From JAZNGX01 sp045576675 (GTDB taxonomy: Bacteria; Bacillota; Clostridia; Monoglobales; Firm-18): a stretch of 64,000 bases of DNA. The first letter of the stretch is position 1; the number at the start of each line of letters is the position of its first letter. Below the pieces are notes generated by a model. That model saw nothing but the letters and a program-made list of their open reading frames with translations, was not told the DNA's origin and ran no database searches. Positions 48,347 to 56,786 of this stretch are shown here, one piece after another. The DNA lies in NCBI GenBank assembly GCA_045576675.1, contig JAZNGX010000002.1:5944-69943 (forward strand), written 5' to 3'. A program made the translations under genes and the position numbers.

Positions 48347-48967
48347 ATGACTAAATATTTTAAACAAATTATGGATATACTAAATAACGAATATTCTGAT
48401 GCGGATTGTACACTTGATTATAAAGATCCGCTTGAATTGATGATTGCAACAATTCTTGCGGCTCAGTGTACTGATGCACGTGTTAATATTGTTATGAAGG
48501 AGCTTACAGTTAAGTATCCTGATGTTTATGCATACGCAAATGCTGATTTTGAAGAGCTTATGCAGGATATCCATTCAACGGGGTTTTATAAGAATAAAGC
48601 AAAAAACATAATTGCTGCTTGCAAAAGAATCATCAGTGATTATAATGGAAAGGTTCCGCAAACGATGGAGGAACTTCTTACTCTGGCAGGAGTTGGCAGA
48701 AAAACTGCTAATCTGCTTTTGGGCGATGCCTTTGGTGTTCCCGGAATAGTTGTTGATACTCATGCCGGCAGGCTTTCACGCCGTATGGGGTTAACTAAGG
48801 CAACTGACCCATATAAGGTAGAGCTTGATTTGTTAAAAATTGTTCCAAAGGAATATCAGACCAAATTCTGCCACCAGCTTGTGTATCACGGCAGAAAGTA
48901 TTGCAAATCCCAACGCCCTGATTGCGAAAACTGCCCACTTGGCGAAGTATGTAAGAAAATAATGTGA
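48347..48967 (+). CDS. nth: endonuclease III
   Basis: A 206-residue DNA glycosylase/AP lyase for oxidised pyrimidines. The helix-hairpin-helix LAGVGRKTANLLL holds the catalytic Lys, VDTHAGRLSRRMGL the catalytic Asp, and the C-terminus has the exact C-x6-C-x2-C-x5-C iron-sulfur motif. AGGTGA precedes the ATG. There is no room for a promoter between the serA terminator and the start, so it depends on readthrough or a promoter inside serA. Confidence 0.96.
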   Translation: MTKYFKQIMDILNNEYSDADCTLDYKDPLELMIATILAAQCTDARVNIVMKELTVKYPDVYAYANADFEELMQDIHSTGFYKNKAKNIIAACKRIISDYNGKVPQTMEELLTLAGVGRKTANLLLGDAFGVPGIVVDTHAGRLSRRMGLTKATDPYKVELDLLKIVPKEYQTKFCHQLVYHGRKYCKSQRPDCENCPLGEVCKKIM

Positions 48968-48970
48968 TTT

Positions 48971-48999
48971 TTAACCTCTTTTGAAATATTACATATAAT
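48971..48999 (+). promoter_or_regulatory. probable promoter of the two-half ATPase gene
   Basis: TTAACC (48971-48976) and TATAAT (48994-48999) are separated by 17 bases; the -10 is consensus and the -35 matches four of six positions. Start point near 49006. Confidence 0.55.
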
Positions 49000-49031
49000 A
49001 AATATGAAATATTTTAATGGAGGTTTTTTGT

Positions 49032-50048
49032 ATGGGTAATATTAATTATTTCGTAAACTCAAACAGTTCAAAAGGCTTTGTTAGCTTTTTAAACTCAAAT
49101 ACTGATGGTATTAAGAATATTATTAATTTAAGCAGTTATCCCTCGCTTGCGGCAGAGGATATAATAAAAAGTGTAATAAAAAGAGCAGAAGCTGCAGAAA
49201 TATCAGCAGAGGTAATACATAACTGCCTCGATAACAGTATTGAAGGTGTTATAATTCGTGATTTGAGTGTTTGCGTAATTAACTGCCCTGTTTATTATAA
49301 TGATTGCTTTTCGGTAAGCAGACTTGAAAACGAGCCACTGTTAAAGCGGTGCCGTGCATCACTTGATAATGCATATAAGTGCTTTGCTGATGCATTGTCA
49401 GTTCACGATGAATGGGAAAGAATATATATTGATAATATTGACTTTTCAAAGCTTGACGTTCTTACAGAAGAGTTTTGCGAAAAGCTTGTTGGTAAAGTTC
49501 GTTTTGATAAAAACGGGATTTTGAAGGATAGGTTTTTTGGTGCAGCAACGGTAAACGGCTCTGTTGATTATATCGAGAATATCACACATGACGTTAAAAA
49601 ACGTTATTTTATAAAGGGCAGACCCGGCAGCGGAAAATCTACAATGCTTAAAAAGCTTTCTGCAAAGGCTATTGATAACGGTTGTGATGTTGATGTTTAT
49701 CACTGTGCCTTTGACCCCGCAAGCCTTGATATGATTATTATAAGGGAGCTTGATGTTTGCGTGTTTGACAGCACTGCTCCGCACGAATATTTTCCGTCAC
49801 GTGATAGTGACGAGATAATTGATGTTTATGGTGCGGCGATAAATCCTGATACTGATGAAAAGTATAAAAAACAGCTTGATGATGTTTCGGTTCAGTATAA
49901 GTCACATATTTTAACGGCAACAAAATATCTTTGTGATGCAAACAGTTGTTGTGAAAAAATAAACAGAAAATATCTTGATAGGCTTGATTACAAAGAGCTT
50001 GAAAATGTGAAAAAGCTTGTTATAAAAAAATGCTTTGGCGAAATATAA
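49032..50048 (+). CDS. P-loop ATPase of the PRK06851 type with a degenerate first half
   Basis: A 338-residue protein whose second half matches the clostridial/bacillar PRK06851-like ATPase family: KKRYFIKGRPGSGKSTMLKK (P-loop 196-204), VYHCAFDPASLDM and FDSTAPHEYFPSRD. The family is a tandem duplication. The first half here keeps equivalent landmarks (HNCLDNSIEGVIIRDLSVCVIN) but has NLSSYPSLAAEDI where the first P-loop should be, and CPVYYND where the TAPH motif should be. Function of the family is unknown. ATG 49032 follows GGAGG. Confidence 0.75.
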   Translation: MGNINYFVNSNSSKGFVSFLNSNTDGIKNIINLSSYPSLAAEDIIKSVIKRAEAAEISAEVIHNCLDNSIEGVIIRDLSVCVINCPVYYNDCFSVSRLENEPLLKRCRASLDNAYKCFADALSVHDEWERIYIDNIDFSKLDVLTEEFCEKLVGKVRFDKNGILKDRFFGAATVNGSVDYIENITHDVKKRYFIKGRPGSGKSTMLKKLSAKAIDNGCDVDVYHCAFDPASLDMIIIRELDVCVFDSTAPHEYFPSRDSDEIIDVYGAAINPDTDEKYKKQLDDVSVQYKSHILTATKYLCDANSCCEKINRKYLDRLDYKELENVKKLVIKKCFGEI

Positions 50049-50055
50049 AATTAAT

Positions 50056-50084
50056 TTGACTGTATGAAAAAATTGTGATAATAT
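50056..50084 (+). promoter_or_regulatory. promoter of mgsA
   Basis: TTGACT (50056-50061) and TAATAT (50079-50084) are separated by 17 bases; start point near 50091, with GAGGTGA as ribosome binding site. Confidence 0.65.
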
Positions 50085-50105
50085 TTATATACGAGGTGAC
50101 AAAAG

Positions 50106-50498
50106 ATGAAAATAGCTTTAATTGCTCATGACAAAAAGAAGGAAGAGATTATTCAGCTTGCAAAGAAGTTTAAAGACACACTTGCACAGCACGAGTTATA
50201 CGCAACAGGTACAACAGGAACTATGATTATGGGGGAAACTAAGCTTGAAATACACCGCCTTAAAAGCGGGCCGCTTGGCGGTGACCAGCAGATTGGTGCT
50301 ATGCTTGCCGACGGCGAGCTTGACCTTATTATATTTTTGCGTGATCCGCTTACTGCTCAACCACACGAGCCTGATGTGTCGGCACTTTTAAGACTGTGCG
50401 ATGTTCAGAAAATTCCGCTTGCTACAAATGAAAGCAGTGCATACATAATGCTTGAGGCTTTAAAGTGCGATATGTTTTTGAATGCAATAATTAAGTAA
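50106..50498 (+). CDS. mgsA: methylglyoxal synthase
   Basis: A 130-residue enzyme turning dihydroxyacetone phosphate into methylglyoxal, a phosphate-releasing bypass of lower glycolysis. [32 protein letters not shown] with the catalytic Asp region and [15 protein letters not shown] are diagnostic. It has its own promoter and a terminator, so it is monocistronic. Confidence 0.97.
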   Translation: MKIALIAHDKKKEEIIQLAKKFKDTLAQHELYATGTTGTMIMGETKLEIHRLKSGPLGGDQQIGAMLADGELDLIIFLRDPLTAQPHEPDVSALLRLCDVQKIPLATNESSAYIMLEALKCDMFLNAIIK

Positions 50499-50501
50499 TA
50501 T

Positions 50502-50538
50502 AAAAATGGCAGTCTCTATAAAAGACACTGCCATTTTT
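50502..50538. terminator. bidirectional terminator between mgsA and kdgK
   Basis: The arms 50502-50517 and 50523-50538 start AAAAATGGCAGT and end ACTGCCATTTTT, with one C-C mismatch near the loop. A-runs and T-runs flank both ends, and the flanking genes are convergent. Confidence 0.9.
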
Positions 50539-50558
50539 AAAAAAGTTTTAGAATGTAA

Positions 50559-51578
50559 TTATCTCTGTACTCGTCCTGTGCCGTCGCCGCCCATTAGAGC
50601 TTTAACTTCACTAACTGTAACTTCATTTAAATCACCCTCGATTGAGTGCTTTAAGCAAGAAGCGGCAACAGCAAATTCAATAATATCCTGATCGCTGTAG
50701 CCTTCTGAAATAGCATAAATCAAACCGCCGCCAAATGAATCGCCACCGCCAACACGGTCAACAATCTGCATTGTGTATGATTTTGAGAAATAGTACTGAC
50801 CATTTCTGTAAAGCATTGCTGCCCAGTTATTAACTGATGCTGATATACTTGAACGAAGTGTGATTGCAACAGTTGGAATATCAAATGTTTCTGAAAGCTT
50901 TTTAGCAACATCCTTGTATCCCTCGTGTGAAAGCTCACCTGATGTAACGTCTGTGTTTGCAGCTTTGATGCCAAAGACCTTTTCGGCATCCTCTTCGTTT
51001 GCAATAAGAACATCAACATACTTCATAAGCTCGCCCATAACCTTGCCTGCTTTTTCTGTTGTCCATAGCTTTTTGCGGAAGTTTAAGTCACAGCTTACTG
51101 TAACGCCTGCTTCTTTTGCAGCCTTACAAGCATCAAGTGTGATAGCAGCACATTCATCGCTAAGAGCGGGAGTGATACCTGTGAAATGGAACCAGCAAGC
51201 TCCGTCAAAAATTTTCTTCCAGTCAAAATCAGCTTTTTCCGCTGTTGAAATTGAAGAATATTTTCTGTCATATGTAACCTTTGAAGGTCTTTGTGATGCA
51301 CCCTTTTCGCAGTAGTATGTACCGATTCTTTCGCCACCAAAAGCTACGTTTGATACATCAACGCCGTGAGCCTTAAGTGTTCTTAAAGCTGCCTCTGAAA
51401 TGTCGTTATCGGGAAGCTTTGTTACGAAAGCTGCATCCTTGCCATAGTTTGCAAGTGAAACAGCAACATTTGCTTCGCCACCGCCGTAAGTAATTTCAAA
51501 CATATTTGTCTGAACAATTCTTTTGAAGTCTACAGGACTGATTCTTGCCATAATTTCGCCGAATGTTACAAATTTCAT
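50559..51578 (-). CDS. kdgK: 2-keto-3-deoxygluconate kinase (PfkB family)
   Basis: A 339-residue sugar kinase that phosphorylates KDG, the product of UxuA, to KDPG. FVTFGEIMARISP at the start, TYGGGEANVAVSLANYG near 30, CDLNFRKKLW in the middle and the catalytic RVGGGDSFGGGLIYA near 290 are typical of KDG kinases. AGGAGG precedes the ATG. The matching uxuAB genes lie 10 kb away and the aldolase (eda) is not in the window. Confidence 0.92.
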   Translation of the reverse strand: MKFVTFGEIMARISPVDFKRIVQTNMFEITYGGGEANVAVSLANYGKDAAFVTKLPDNDISEAALRTLKAHGVDVSNVAFGGERIGTYYCEKGASQRPSKVTYDRKYSSISTAEKADFDWKKIFDGACWFHFTGITPALSDECAAITLDACKAAKEAGVTVSCDLNFRKKLWTTEKAGKVMGELMKYVDVLIANEEDAEKVFGIKAANTDVTSGELSHEGYKDVAKKLSETFDIPTVAITLRSSISASVNNWAAMLYRNGQYYFSKSYTMQIVDRVGGGDSFGGGLIYAISEGYSDQDIIEFAVAASCLKHSIEGDLNEVTVSEVKALMGGDGTGRVQR

Positions 51579-51583
51579 TGTTT

Positions 51584-51847
51584 TTACCTCCTGTTAATAA
51601 GATACAAAATAACTGCAAAGTTAAACACAACTGCAATAGGAATAAGTATTGCAAATTTATTGTGCTTTGTTTTGTGGTGAAAAACACGCATTCCTGTAAG
51701 AGCACCAACTCCGCCCATTAAAAAAGCAGAAAGAATAAGTGTTTTTTCACTGATTCGCCAACGGCCTTTTATGGCACGCCATTTATCTATGCCATACATT
51801 GCAAAAGTTATTAAGTTCCATATTATTAAAATAATAATTGTTTTCAT
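51584..51847 (-). CDS. DUF1294 small membrane protein
   Basis: An 87-residue protein with about three hydrophobic segments and the family motifs YGIDKWRAIKGRWRISE and GGVGALTGMRVFHHKTKH. Function is unknown. The ATG at 51847 has no good ribosome binding site, and a TATAAT (51849-51854, minus strand) with TTGAAT 16 bases upstream sits directly against it, so either the transcript starts further upstream or initiation is unusual. It ends 5 bases before kdgK and may be co-transcribed with it. Confidence 0.85.
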   Translation of the reverse strand: MKTIIILIIWNLITFAMYGIDKWRAIKGRWRISEKTLILSAFLMGGVGALTGMRVFHHKTKHNKFAILIPIAVVFNFAVILYLINRR

Positions 51848-51896
51848 AATTATATCACATCTGTTTTTATATTCAATATCAAAGTAACATTTGCAA

Positions 51897-52550
51897 TCAA
51901 ATTGATAATATTTGCATAAAATACTTTGTTCTGCTTGGTTTTACTGCCAAAGGTGAAAGGTTTTCACATACTGAGGTAATACCTTGTATTACAAGAACAG
52001 GCTTGATGTTAAACGTATTTCCTGCAGATAAAATCATTTTTAACTTAACAACGTTGCCGTTGATTTCTATAATTTTGTAATCAAATATATGTTCTTTTAT
52101 ATTTACCTGTTTTATTTGTTTTTTGCTTTTTTTATCCACCATAATTTCAGGCATTTCAAGTGCTTTTAAAAGCTCTGCTTCATCAATTGGATTTTCATTT
52201 ATAATTTCAATAATGTACTCGGCTTTTTCTATTTCCGGCATTTTTGTGTCCGTGATTTCAGCACTTACAACCTCAAGAGAATCTGGTGCTGTGTGGCTGT
52301 TGAAATCGCTTATGAATTTTGCAATGTCAGGTTCTTCGGTAATGCCGATATCCACCATTTCGCAATCGCTTGTAACACCAACACCTGTTGGCAGAATAAA
52401 TGTCATCACAGGGTGAGGGTTAAAGCCTTCTGAATATTTAAGAGGGAAATCAATACGACGTAATACTCTAGAAAAGGTACGCAATATATCCAGATGCCCT
52501 ACGTAACGTAAGCCTTCACATTTTTTGAATACAACTCTTAACTTACTCAA
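51897..52550 (-). CDS. DUF2344 (TIGR03936) radical-SAM-linked protein
   Basis: A 217-residue protein starting LRVVFKKCEGLRYVGHLD and continuing with FPLKYSEGFNPHP, the signature of the TIGR03936 family, which always accompanies the radical SAM protein encoded just upstream. The pair precedes RNase E/G and ribosomal protein genes in many Clostridia, and a role in RNA modification is suspected. The TTG at 52550 is the start, 8 bases after GGAGGAGG and overlapping the upstream gene by 8 bases. Confidence 0.88.
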   Translation of the reverse strand: MSKLRVVFKKCEGLRYVGHLDILRTFSRVLRRIDFPLKYSEGFNPHPVMTFILPTGVGVTSDCEMVDIGITEEPDIAKFISDFNSHTAPDSLEVVSAEITDTKMPEIEKAEYIIEIINENPIDEAELLKALEMPEIMVDKKSKKQIKQVNIKEHIFDYKIIEINGNVVKLKMILSAGNTFNIKPVLVIQGITSVCENLSPLAVKPSRTKYFMQILSI

Positions 52551-54366
52551 AGCAAATACCTCCTCCGAAAGAATTAGCACCACAGCCTGAACAATGCTCG
52601 CCACAACGTGCAGTTGTTTCGGCTTTTTTTGCTTTTTCGCTTTCACGTTTCAAAAAGCTTTGGGTAACTCCTGCGTTTATATGAGACCACGGCAAAACCT
52701 CGTCATAGTCACGTCTTCTTGTTACATAGAAATCAGGGTTAATATCACAGGCTTTAAATACGTTCATCCAACGCTCAAAGTCAAAAAACTCGCTCCAACC
52801 GTCAAATTTGCAGCCTGCCTTGTGTGCTTCAATTAAAACCTTGTTAAGCCTTCTGTCACCGCGTGCAAAAACTGCTTCCATATAGCTTAAATCTGCATCG
52901 TGCCAGTTGTACTTTACATAACGTTGTTTAATAGAAGTCTGCAAAATACGTTGCTTTCTTTCAAGCTCAGCAATAGAATCCATAGGCTCCCACTGAAATG
53001 GAGTGTGAGGCTTTGGAACAAAGCAGGATGTACTTACTGTAACTGTAAGTCCCCTTGCACGGCTTTCTTTCGGCACTTTGAAATATTGGTCGCCAACAAG
53101 TGTTGCAAGATTTGCAATGCCCATTACATCCTCGTCGGTTTCAGTAGGCAAGCCCATCATAAAGTATAGCTTAACACTGTTGTAACCACCGCTGAAGGCT
53201 GTGTAGGTTGAGTTTGAAATATCATCCTCAGTAATGTTTTTATTTATAACATCACGCAATCGCTGAGTACCTGCCTCGGGTGCAAATGTTAACCCTGCTT
53301 TTCGTATTCTTTCCATCAGTGCAAGAGAAAAGTTGTCAATTCTAAGAGATGGAACAGATAAATTAACGTGCTTTGGTGCAGTCATTTCGATAAGACCGTC
53401 TGTAAGCTCTTTTAGTCCTGTGTAGTCCGAAGTCGAAAGTGAGGTTAATGACATTTCCTCGTAACCGGTGTTTTTAATAAGCTTCTCGGCGTGTTCCATA
53501 AGCTTTTGCGGACTTTTTTGTCTTACGGGTCGGTATATCATACCTGCCTGACAGAAGCGGCAACCACGTGTACAGCCACGGAAAACCTCCAGCATAATTC
53601 TGTCGTGAACTATATCAATATTCGGAACAATAAAGTTGTCAGGATAATAAACGTTATCCATATCCTTTATTATTCTTTTGGTGATTTCTTTTTTTGCATT
53701 TTCGTTATTGGGTGTAATTGATTTAACAGTGTTGTCATCATTGTACTCAACATCGTAAAACATTGGCACATATATGCCGTCAAGACAAGCGATTTGTTCA
53801 AAGAATTTAATTCTCTTTTCACCTGATTTTTTCCAGTTGGCATATATGTCAATAACCTCGTTCATAATTTCTTCGCCTTCACCCATCATAAAGAAATCAA
53901 CGATTTCAGCAAGAGGCTCAGGATTGTATGCACAAGGTCCGCCTGCACAAACAATGGGGTCATCCTCGCCACGCTGTGCAGTTGTAAGAGGAACACCGCC
54001 CAAATCAAGCATATTTACTATGTTTGTAAAGCTCATTTCGTACTGCAGTGTAAATCCTATAATATCAAATTTATTAAGCGGAGTTTTTGTTTCAAGTGAA
54101 AACAGAGGAAGATGATTGTCACGCATTAACTGCTCCATATCCTTCCACGGAGCAAAAAAGCGTTCGCAGTATGCATCGTCACGGTTGTTGATTACCCCAT
54201 ACAGTATTTTCATACCGAGATGGCTCATACCAACCTCATAAGTGTCGGGAAAACAAAAGCCGAAACGCACATCAACCTCATCGGGATTTTTGCTGACCAT
54301 ACCCCATTCGTTACCGGTGTAACGGGCAGGGCGTTCAACTTTATCTAAAAGTATATCTAAATTCAT
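52543..54366 (-). CDS. TIGR03960-type radical SAM protein (B12-binding-like)
   Basis: A 607-residue protein with an N-terminal cobalamin-binding-like domain (RFGFCFPDTYEVGMSHLGMK), a radical SAM core (FRGCTRGCRFCQAGMIYRP) and a C-terminal cysteine tail (CGEHCSGCGANSFGGG). This matches the TIGR03960 family. ATG 54366 is chosen because GGAAAGGA lies upstream; the open frame extends 18 codons further without a suitable site. The function is not established; it is a partner of the DUF2344 protein. Downstream RNase E/G and rplU, common elsewhere, are absent here. Confidence 0.9.
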   Translation of the reverse strand: MNLDILLDKVERPARYTGNEWGMVSKNPDEVDVRFGFCFPDTYEVGMSHLGMKILYGVINNRDDAYCERFFAPWKDMEQLMRDNHLPLFSLETKTPLNKFDIIGFTLQYEMSFTNIVNMLDLGGVPLTTAQRGEDDPIVCAGGPCAYNPEPLAEIVDFFMMGEGEEIMNEVIDIYANWKKSGEKRIKFFEQIACLDGIYVPMFYDVEYNDDNTVKSITPNNENAKKEITKRIIKDMDNVYYPDNFIVPNIDIVHDRIMLEVFRGCTRGCRFCQAGMIYRPVRQKSPQKLMEHAEKLIKNTGYEEMSLTSLSTSDYTGLKELTDGLIEMTAPKHVNLSVPSLRIDNFSLALMERIRKAGLTFAPEAGTQRLRDVINKNITEDDISNSTYTAFSGGYNSVKLYFMMGLPTETDEDVMGIANLATLVGDQYFKVPKESRARGLTVTVSTSCFVPKPHTPFQWEPMDSIAELERKQRILQTSIKQRYVKYNWHDADLSYMEAVFARGDRRLNKVLIEAHKAGCKFDGWSEFFDFERWMNVFKACDINPDFYVTRRRDYDEVLPWSHINAGVTQSFLKRESEKAKKAETTARCGEHCSGCGANSFGGGICFE

Positions 54367-54388
54367 ATGCTCATTCCTTTCCAATATA

Positions 54389-54417
54389 ATTATACTACAT
54401 ATTTTAAGAATTGGCAA
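54389..54417 (-). promoter_or_regulatory. promoter of the radical SAM/DUF2344 operon
   Basis: On the minus strand TTGCCA (54412-54417) is followed after 17 bases by TATAAT (54389-54394). The start point is near 54382, about 16 bases before the ATG. Confidence 0.75.
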
Positions 54418-54465
54418 CATATTTTGTGGACTTGCTTAATATAAATGTAATGGAAGGGGATGCAT

Positions 54466-54774
54466 ATGAGAACAAGAAACAGGCATAAACAGCCGTTAAA
54501 AAAGAAAGACTTTAAATCGGTGATACTGAATCAAAGCATTTTTTGCATAATACTTATTATATCTGTTATATGCATAAATTCAACAAATGCAAATAAAACC
54601 AATGTATTTATTCAAAATGTCAAGTACAGCTTAAACACTTCAATTGATTACAAAATGACTGTGCAAAATATCAAAAATATGCTTAACAGGATTTTTAACG
54701 AAAGGGAAAATAATGATGATAATGAAGAAACTGAACAACCCGTTACGCCCGTTGACACCGGGGAAACACCTTGA
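54466..54774 (+). CDS. SpoIVFA-like membrane protein lacking its LytM domain
   Basis: A 102-residue protein with a basic cytosolic N-terminus (MRTRNRHKQPLKKKDFKS), one transmembrane helix (about 22-42) and a short external part ending in an acidic, Thr/Pro-rich tail (ENNDDNEETEQPVTPVDTG). Its place directly before a SpoIVFB-like protease and its layout match SpoIVFA, which normally continues into a LytM/M23 domain after such a linker. ATG 54466 is 6 bases after GGAAGGGG. It overlaps the protease gene by 62 bases in another frame. Confidence 0.6.
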   Translation: MRTRNRHKQPLKKKDFKSVILNQSIFCIILIISVICINSTNANKTNVFIQNVKYSLNTSIDYKMTVQNIKNMLNRIFNERENNDDNEETEQPVTPVDTGETP

Positions 54775-55609
54775 AATTCATATCTCAACAGTCGTTTTGT
54801 TTTGCATTGCACTTGTGCTTGATTTTGCAATTGACCTTGCAGTTACATATATGATTGTCCTTTTACACGAGCTTGCTCATTTTTGTGTAGCAAAAAAGCT
54901 TGGTGTTCCGGGGGATAAGCTTGTTATAATGCCGTTTGGTGTTACAATGAGAATAAAAACAACAGCAATCGGCTCGCCTGAGGATGAAATCAAAATTGCT
55001 GTTGCAGGGCCTATGAGTAACGTTGTTATGGCTTTTTGTGCAATTGCTTTGCACAGTGCAGACTTGCTTGATACATATTGGGCAAATTATCTTACGGCTC
55101 TTAACTGCGGAATTGCATTGATGAACATTGTTCCGGCACTGCCACTTGATGGCGGGCGTATGCTTAAAGCGTATCTCACACTAAGGCAGGGGTATATTAA
55201 GGCATATAATCTCACTATGTTTATTACAAGAATCACTGCAGTGGCTCTGATTATTCTCGGAATTGTATTAGTTTTTATCACTCGTTTTAATTTTTCTTTT
55301 ATTATGATAGGGGCATTTCTTGTTGCCAATACCGTAAGCGAACAGCGTGGTAAAAGTCTTATCCTTATGCGTGAAATATTGTACAGCCGTCAGAAGCTTG
55401 AGGAAATCGGTGCAGAAAACAGCGGAGTTATAACTATGATGGCTGATGCACCTGCACGCAAGGCACTTAAAATTCTTGCTTACAATAAATATTACACAGT
55501 AAATATTGTTGACAATAATATGGAAATTATTGGTACGGTAACAGAAACAAGGCTTATACAAAGGCTTATAGATAAAGGGATAAAAATTACTGCAAGAGAG
55601 TTGTTGTGA
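54713..55609 (+). CDS. spoIVFB: site-2 protease family M50 metalloprotease (SpoIVFB-like)
   Basis: A 298-residue intramembrane metalloprotease. LLHELAHF (about 51-58) is the HExxH zinc site in a membrane segment, and NIVPALPLDGGRM (Asp near 146) supplies the third ligand. About six hydrophobic segments are followed by a CBS-like C-terminal region. SpoIVFB releases sigma-K in sporulating bacteria; whether this organism sporulates is not shown here. ATG 54713, 54716 or 54722 can serve after AAAGGGA, all inside the upstream gene. Confidence 0.8.
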   Translation: MMIMKKLNNPLRPLTPGKHLEIHISTVVLFCIALVLDFAIDLAVTYMIVLLHELAHFCVAKKLGVPGDKLVIMPFGVTMRIKTTAIGSPEDEIKIAVAGPMSNVVMAFCAIALHSADLLDTYWANYLTALNCGIALMNIVPALPLDGGRMLKAYLTLRQGYIKAYNLTMFITRITAVALIILGIVLVFITRFNFSFIMIGAFLVANTVSEQRGKSLILMREILYSRQKLEEIGAENSGVITMMADAPARKALKILAYNKYYTVNIVDNNMEIIGTVTETRLIQRLIDKGIKITARELL

Positions 55610-55647
55610 TTGACTTTGCCTTTGGTTTGTGGTAATATAAGGCAAAG
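55610..55647 (+). promoter_or_regulatory. promoter of the serine hydrolase gene with flanking 9-bp inverted repeat
   Basis: TTGACT (55610-55615) and TAATAT (55633-55638) are separated by 17 bases. The arms CTTTGCCTT (55614-55622) and AAGGCAAAG (55639-55647) form a perfect inverted repeat that overlaps the end of the -35 box and the start point, like a repressor operator. Confidence 0.5.
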
Positions 55648-55658
55648 GAGTGTTTAAA

Positions 55659-56786
55659 ATGAAACTTGATGCTTTAATTCCATTGCTTGACGGTATGGTA
55701 GATGGGAAAAAGCTTGCCGGCTCAAGCTGTGTGGTATATTATAAGAATGAAAAGGTGTTTGAACACAGTACGGGGTATGCAGACTGGGAAAATAAAATCC
55801 CCATGAATGGGGACGAACAATATTTTATTTATTCAATGACAAAGCCTGTTACGTGTACTGCTGCAATGCAGCTTTATGAAAAGGGCAAGTTTTTGCTGTC
55901 TGACCCTGTTTATGATTACATACCTGAATTCAAGGATATGACAGTTAAAACACCAAACGGCATCGAAAAATGCGATGTGCCTATTACCATTGAGGATTTG
56001 TTCACTATGTCTTCAGGTCTTAATTACGATTTAAACTCTGATGCTATAAAACAAGCACAAAAGGACACAGGCGGAAAGCTTACATCAGTTGAACTTGCAC
56101 GTGCGATAGCAACTCAGCCACTAGATTTTGTTCCCAAAACACGCTGGCAATACTCTTTGAGCCACGATGTTATAGCGGCTATCGTTGAAGTTATAACTGG
56201 TGAACGTTTTGGCGAATATATGAGAAAAAATATTTTTGAGCCTGTTGGAATGAAACGTACTGGCTTTGATGAAACTAAGTTTGATATGAATTCATTTGCA
56301 AAGCAGTATGCCTATAATGCAGAAACAGACAGCCTTGAGCCACGTAAATTAAGAACTGCATATAAGCTTGGAAGTGAACACGATTGTGGTGGAGCTGGCC
56401 TTATAAGCTGTGTTGAAGACTATGGCTTGTTTGTGAAAGCTATGGCTAATAATGGTATATGCGATAACGGAGAACGAATTATTTCACGCAATACCATAGA
56501 TTTAATGAGAACTAATTTTCTTGATGAAAACAGGCTTAAGGATTTCGGGGATTTTTATTCGAAATATGGATATGGGTACGGACTTGGAGTTCGTACAATG
56601 ATTGACCGCGTAAAGGGCGGTGCTAACGGCAGTCTTGGTGAATTTGGCTGGGACGGTGCCGCAGGCTCTTACGGACTTATGGATCCCGATGCAGGTGTTG
56701 CAATTGCGTATACTCAGCACGTGCTTGGGGCTATACCTGTTGATATGCACAGAAGAATGAAAAGCATCATATATTCAAATATATAA
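55659..56786 (+). CDS. beta-lactamase-family serine hydrolase (class C/esterase-like)
   Basis: A 375-residue serine hydrolase without signal peptide, so probably cytoplasmic. YSMTKPVT gives the nucleophile SxxK (Ser 59, Lys 62), and RWQYSLSHDV holds the second-motif tyrosine. Such proteins act as esterases or peptidases; the substrate is unknown and true beta-lactamase activity is unlikely. ATG 55659 follows AAGGAG. Its stop touches the stop of the convergent ttcA gene with no base between, and its terminator lies inside ttcA. Confidence 0.87.
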   Translation: MKLDALIPLLDGMVDGKKLAGSSCVVYYKNEKVFEHSTGYADWENKIPMNGDEQYFIYSMTKPVTCTAAMQLYEKGKFLLSDPVYDYIPEFKDMTVKTPNGIEKCDVPITIEDLFTMSSGLNYDLNSDAIKQAQKDTGGKLTSVELARAIATQPLDFVPKTRWQYSLSHDVIAAIVEVITGERFGEYMRKNIFEPVGMKRTGFDETKFDMNSFAKQYAYNAETDSLEPRKLRTAYKLGSEHDCGGAGLISCVEDYGLFVKAMANNGICDNGERIISRNTIDLMRTNFLDENRLKDFGDFYSKYGYGYGLGVRTMIDRVKGGANGSLGEFGWDGAAGSYGLMDPDAGVAIAYTQHVLGAIPVDMHRRMKSIIYSNI

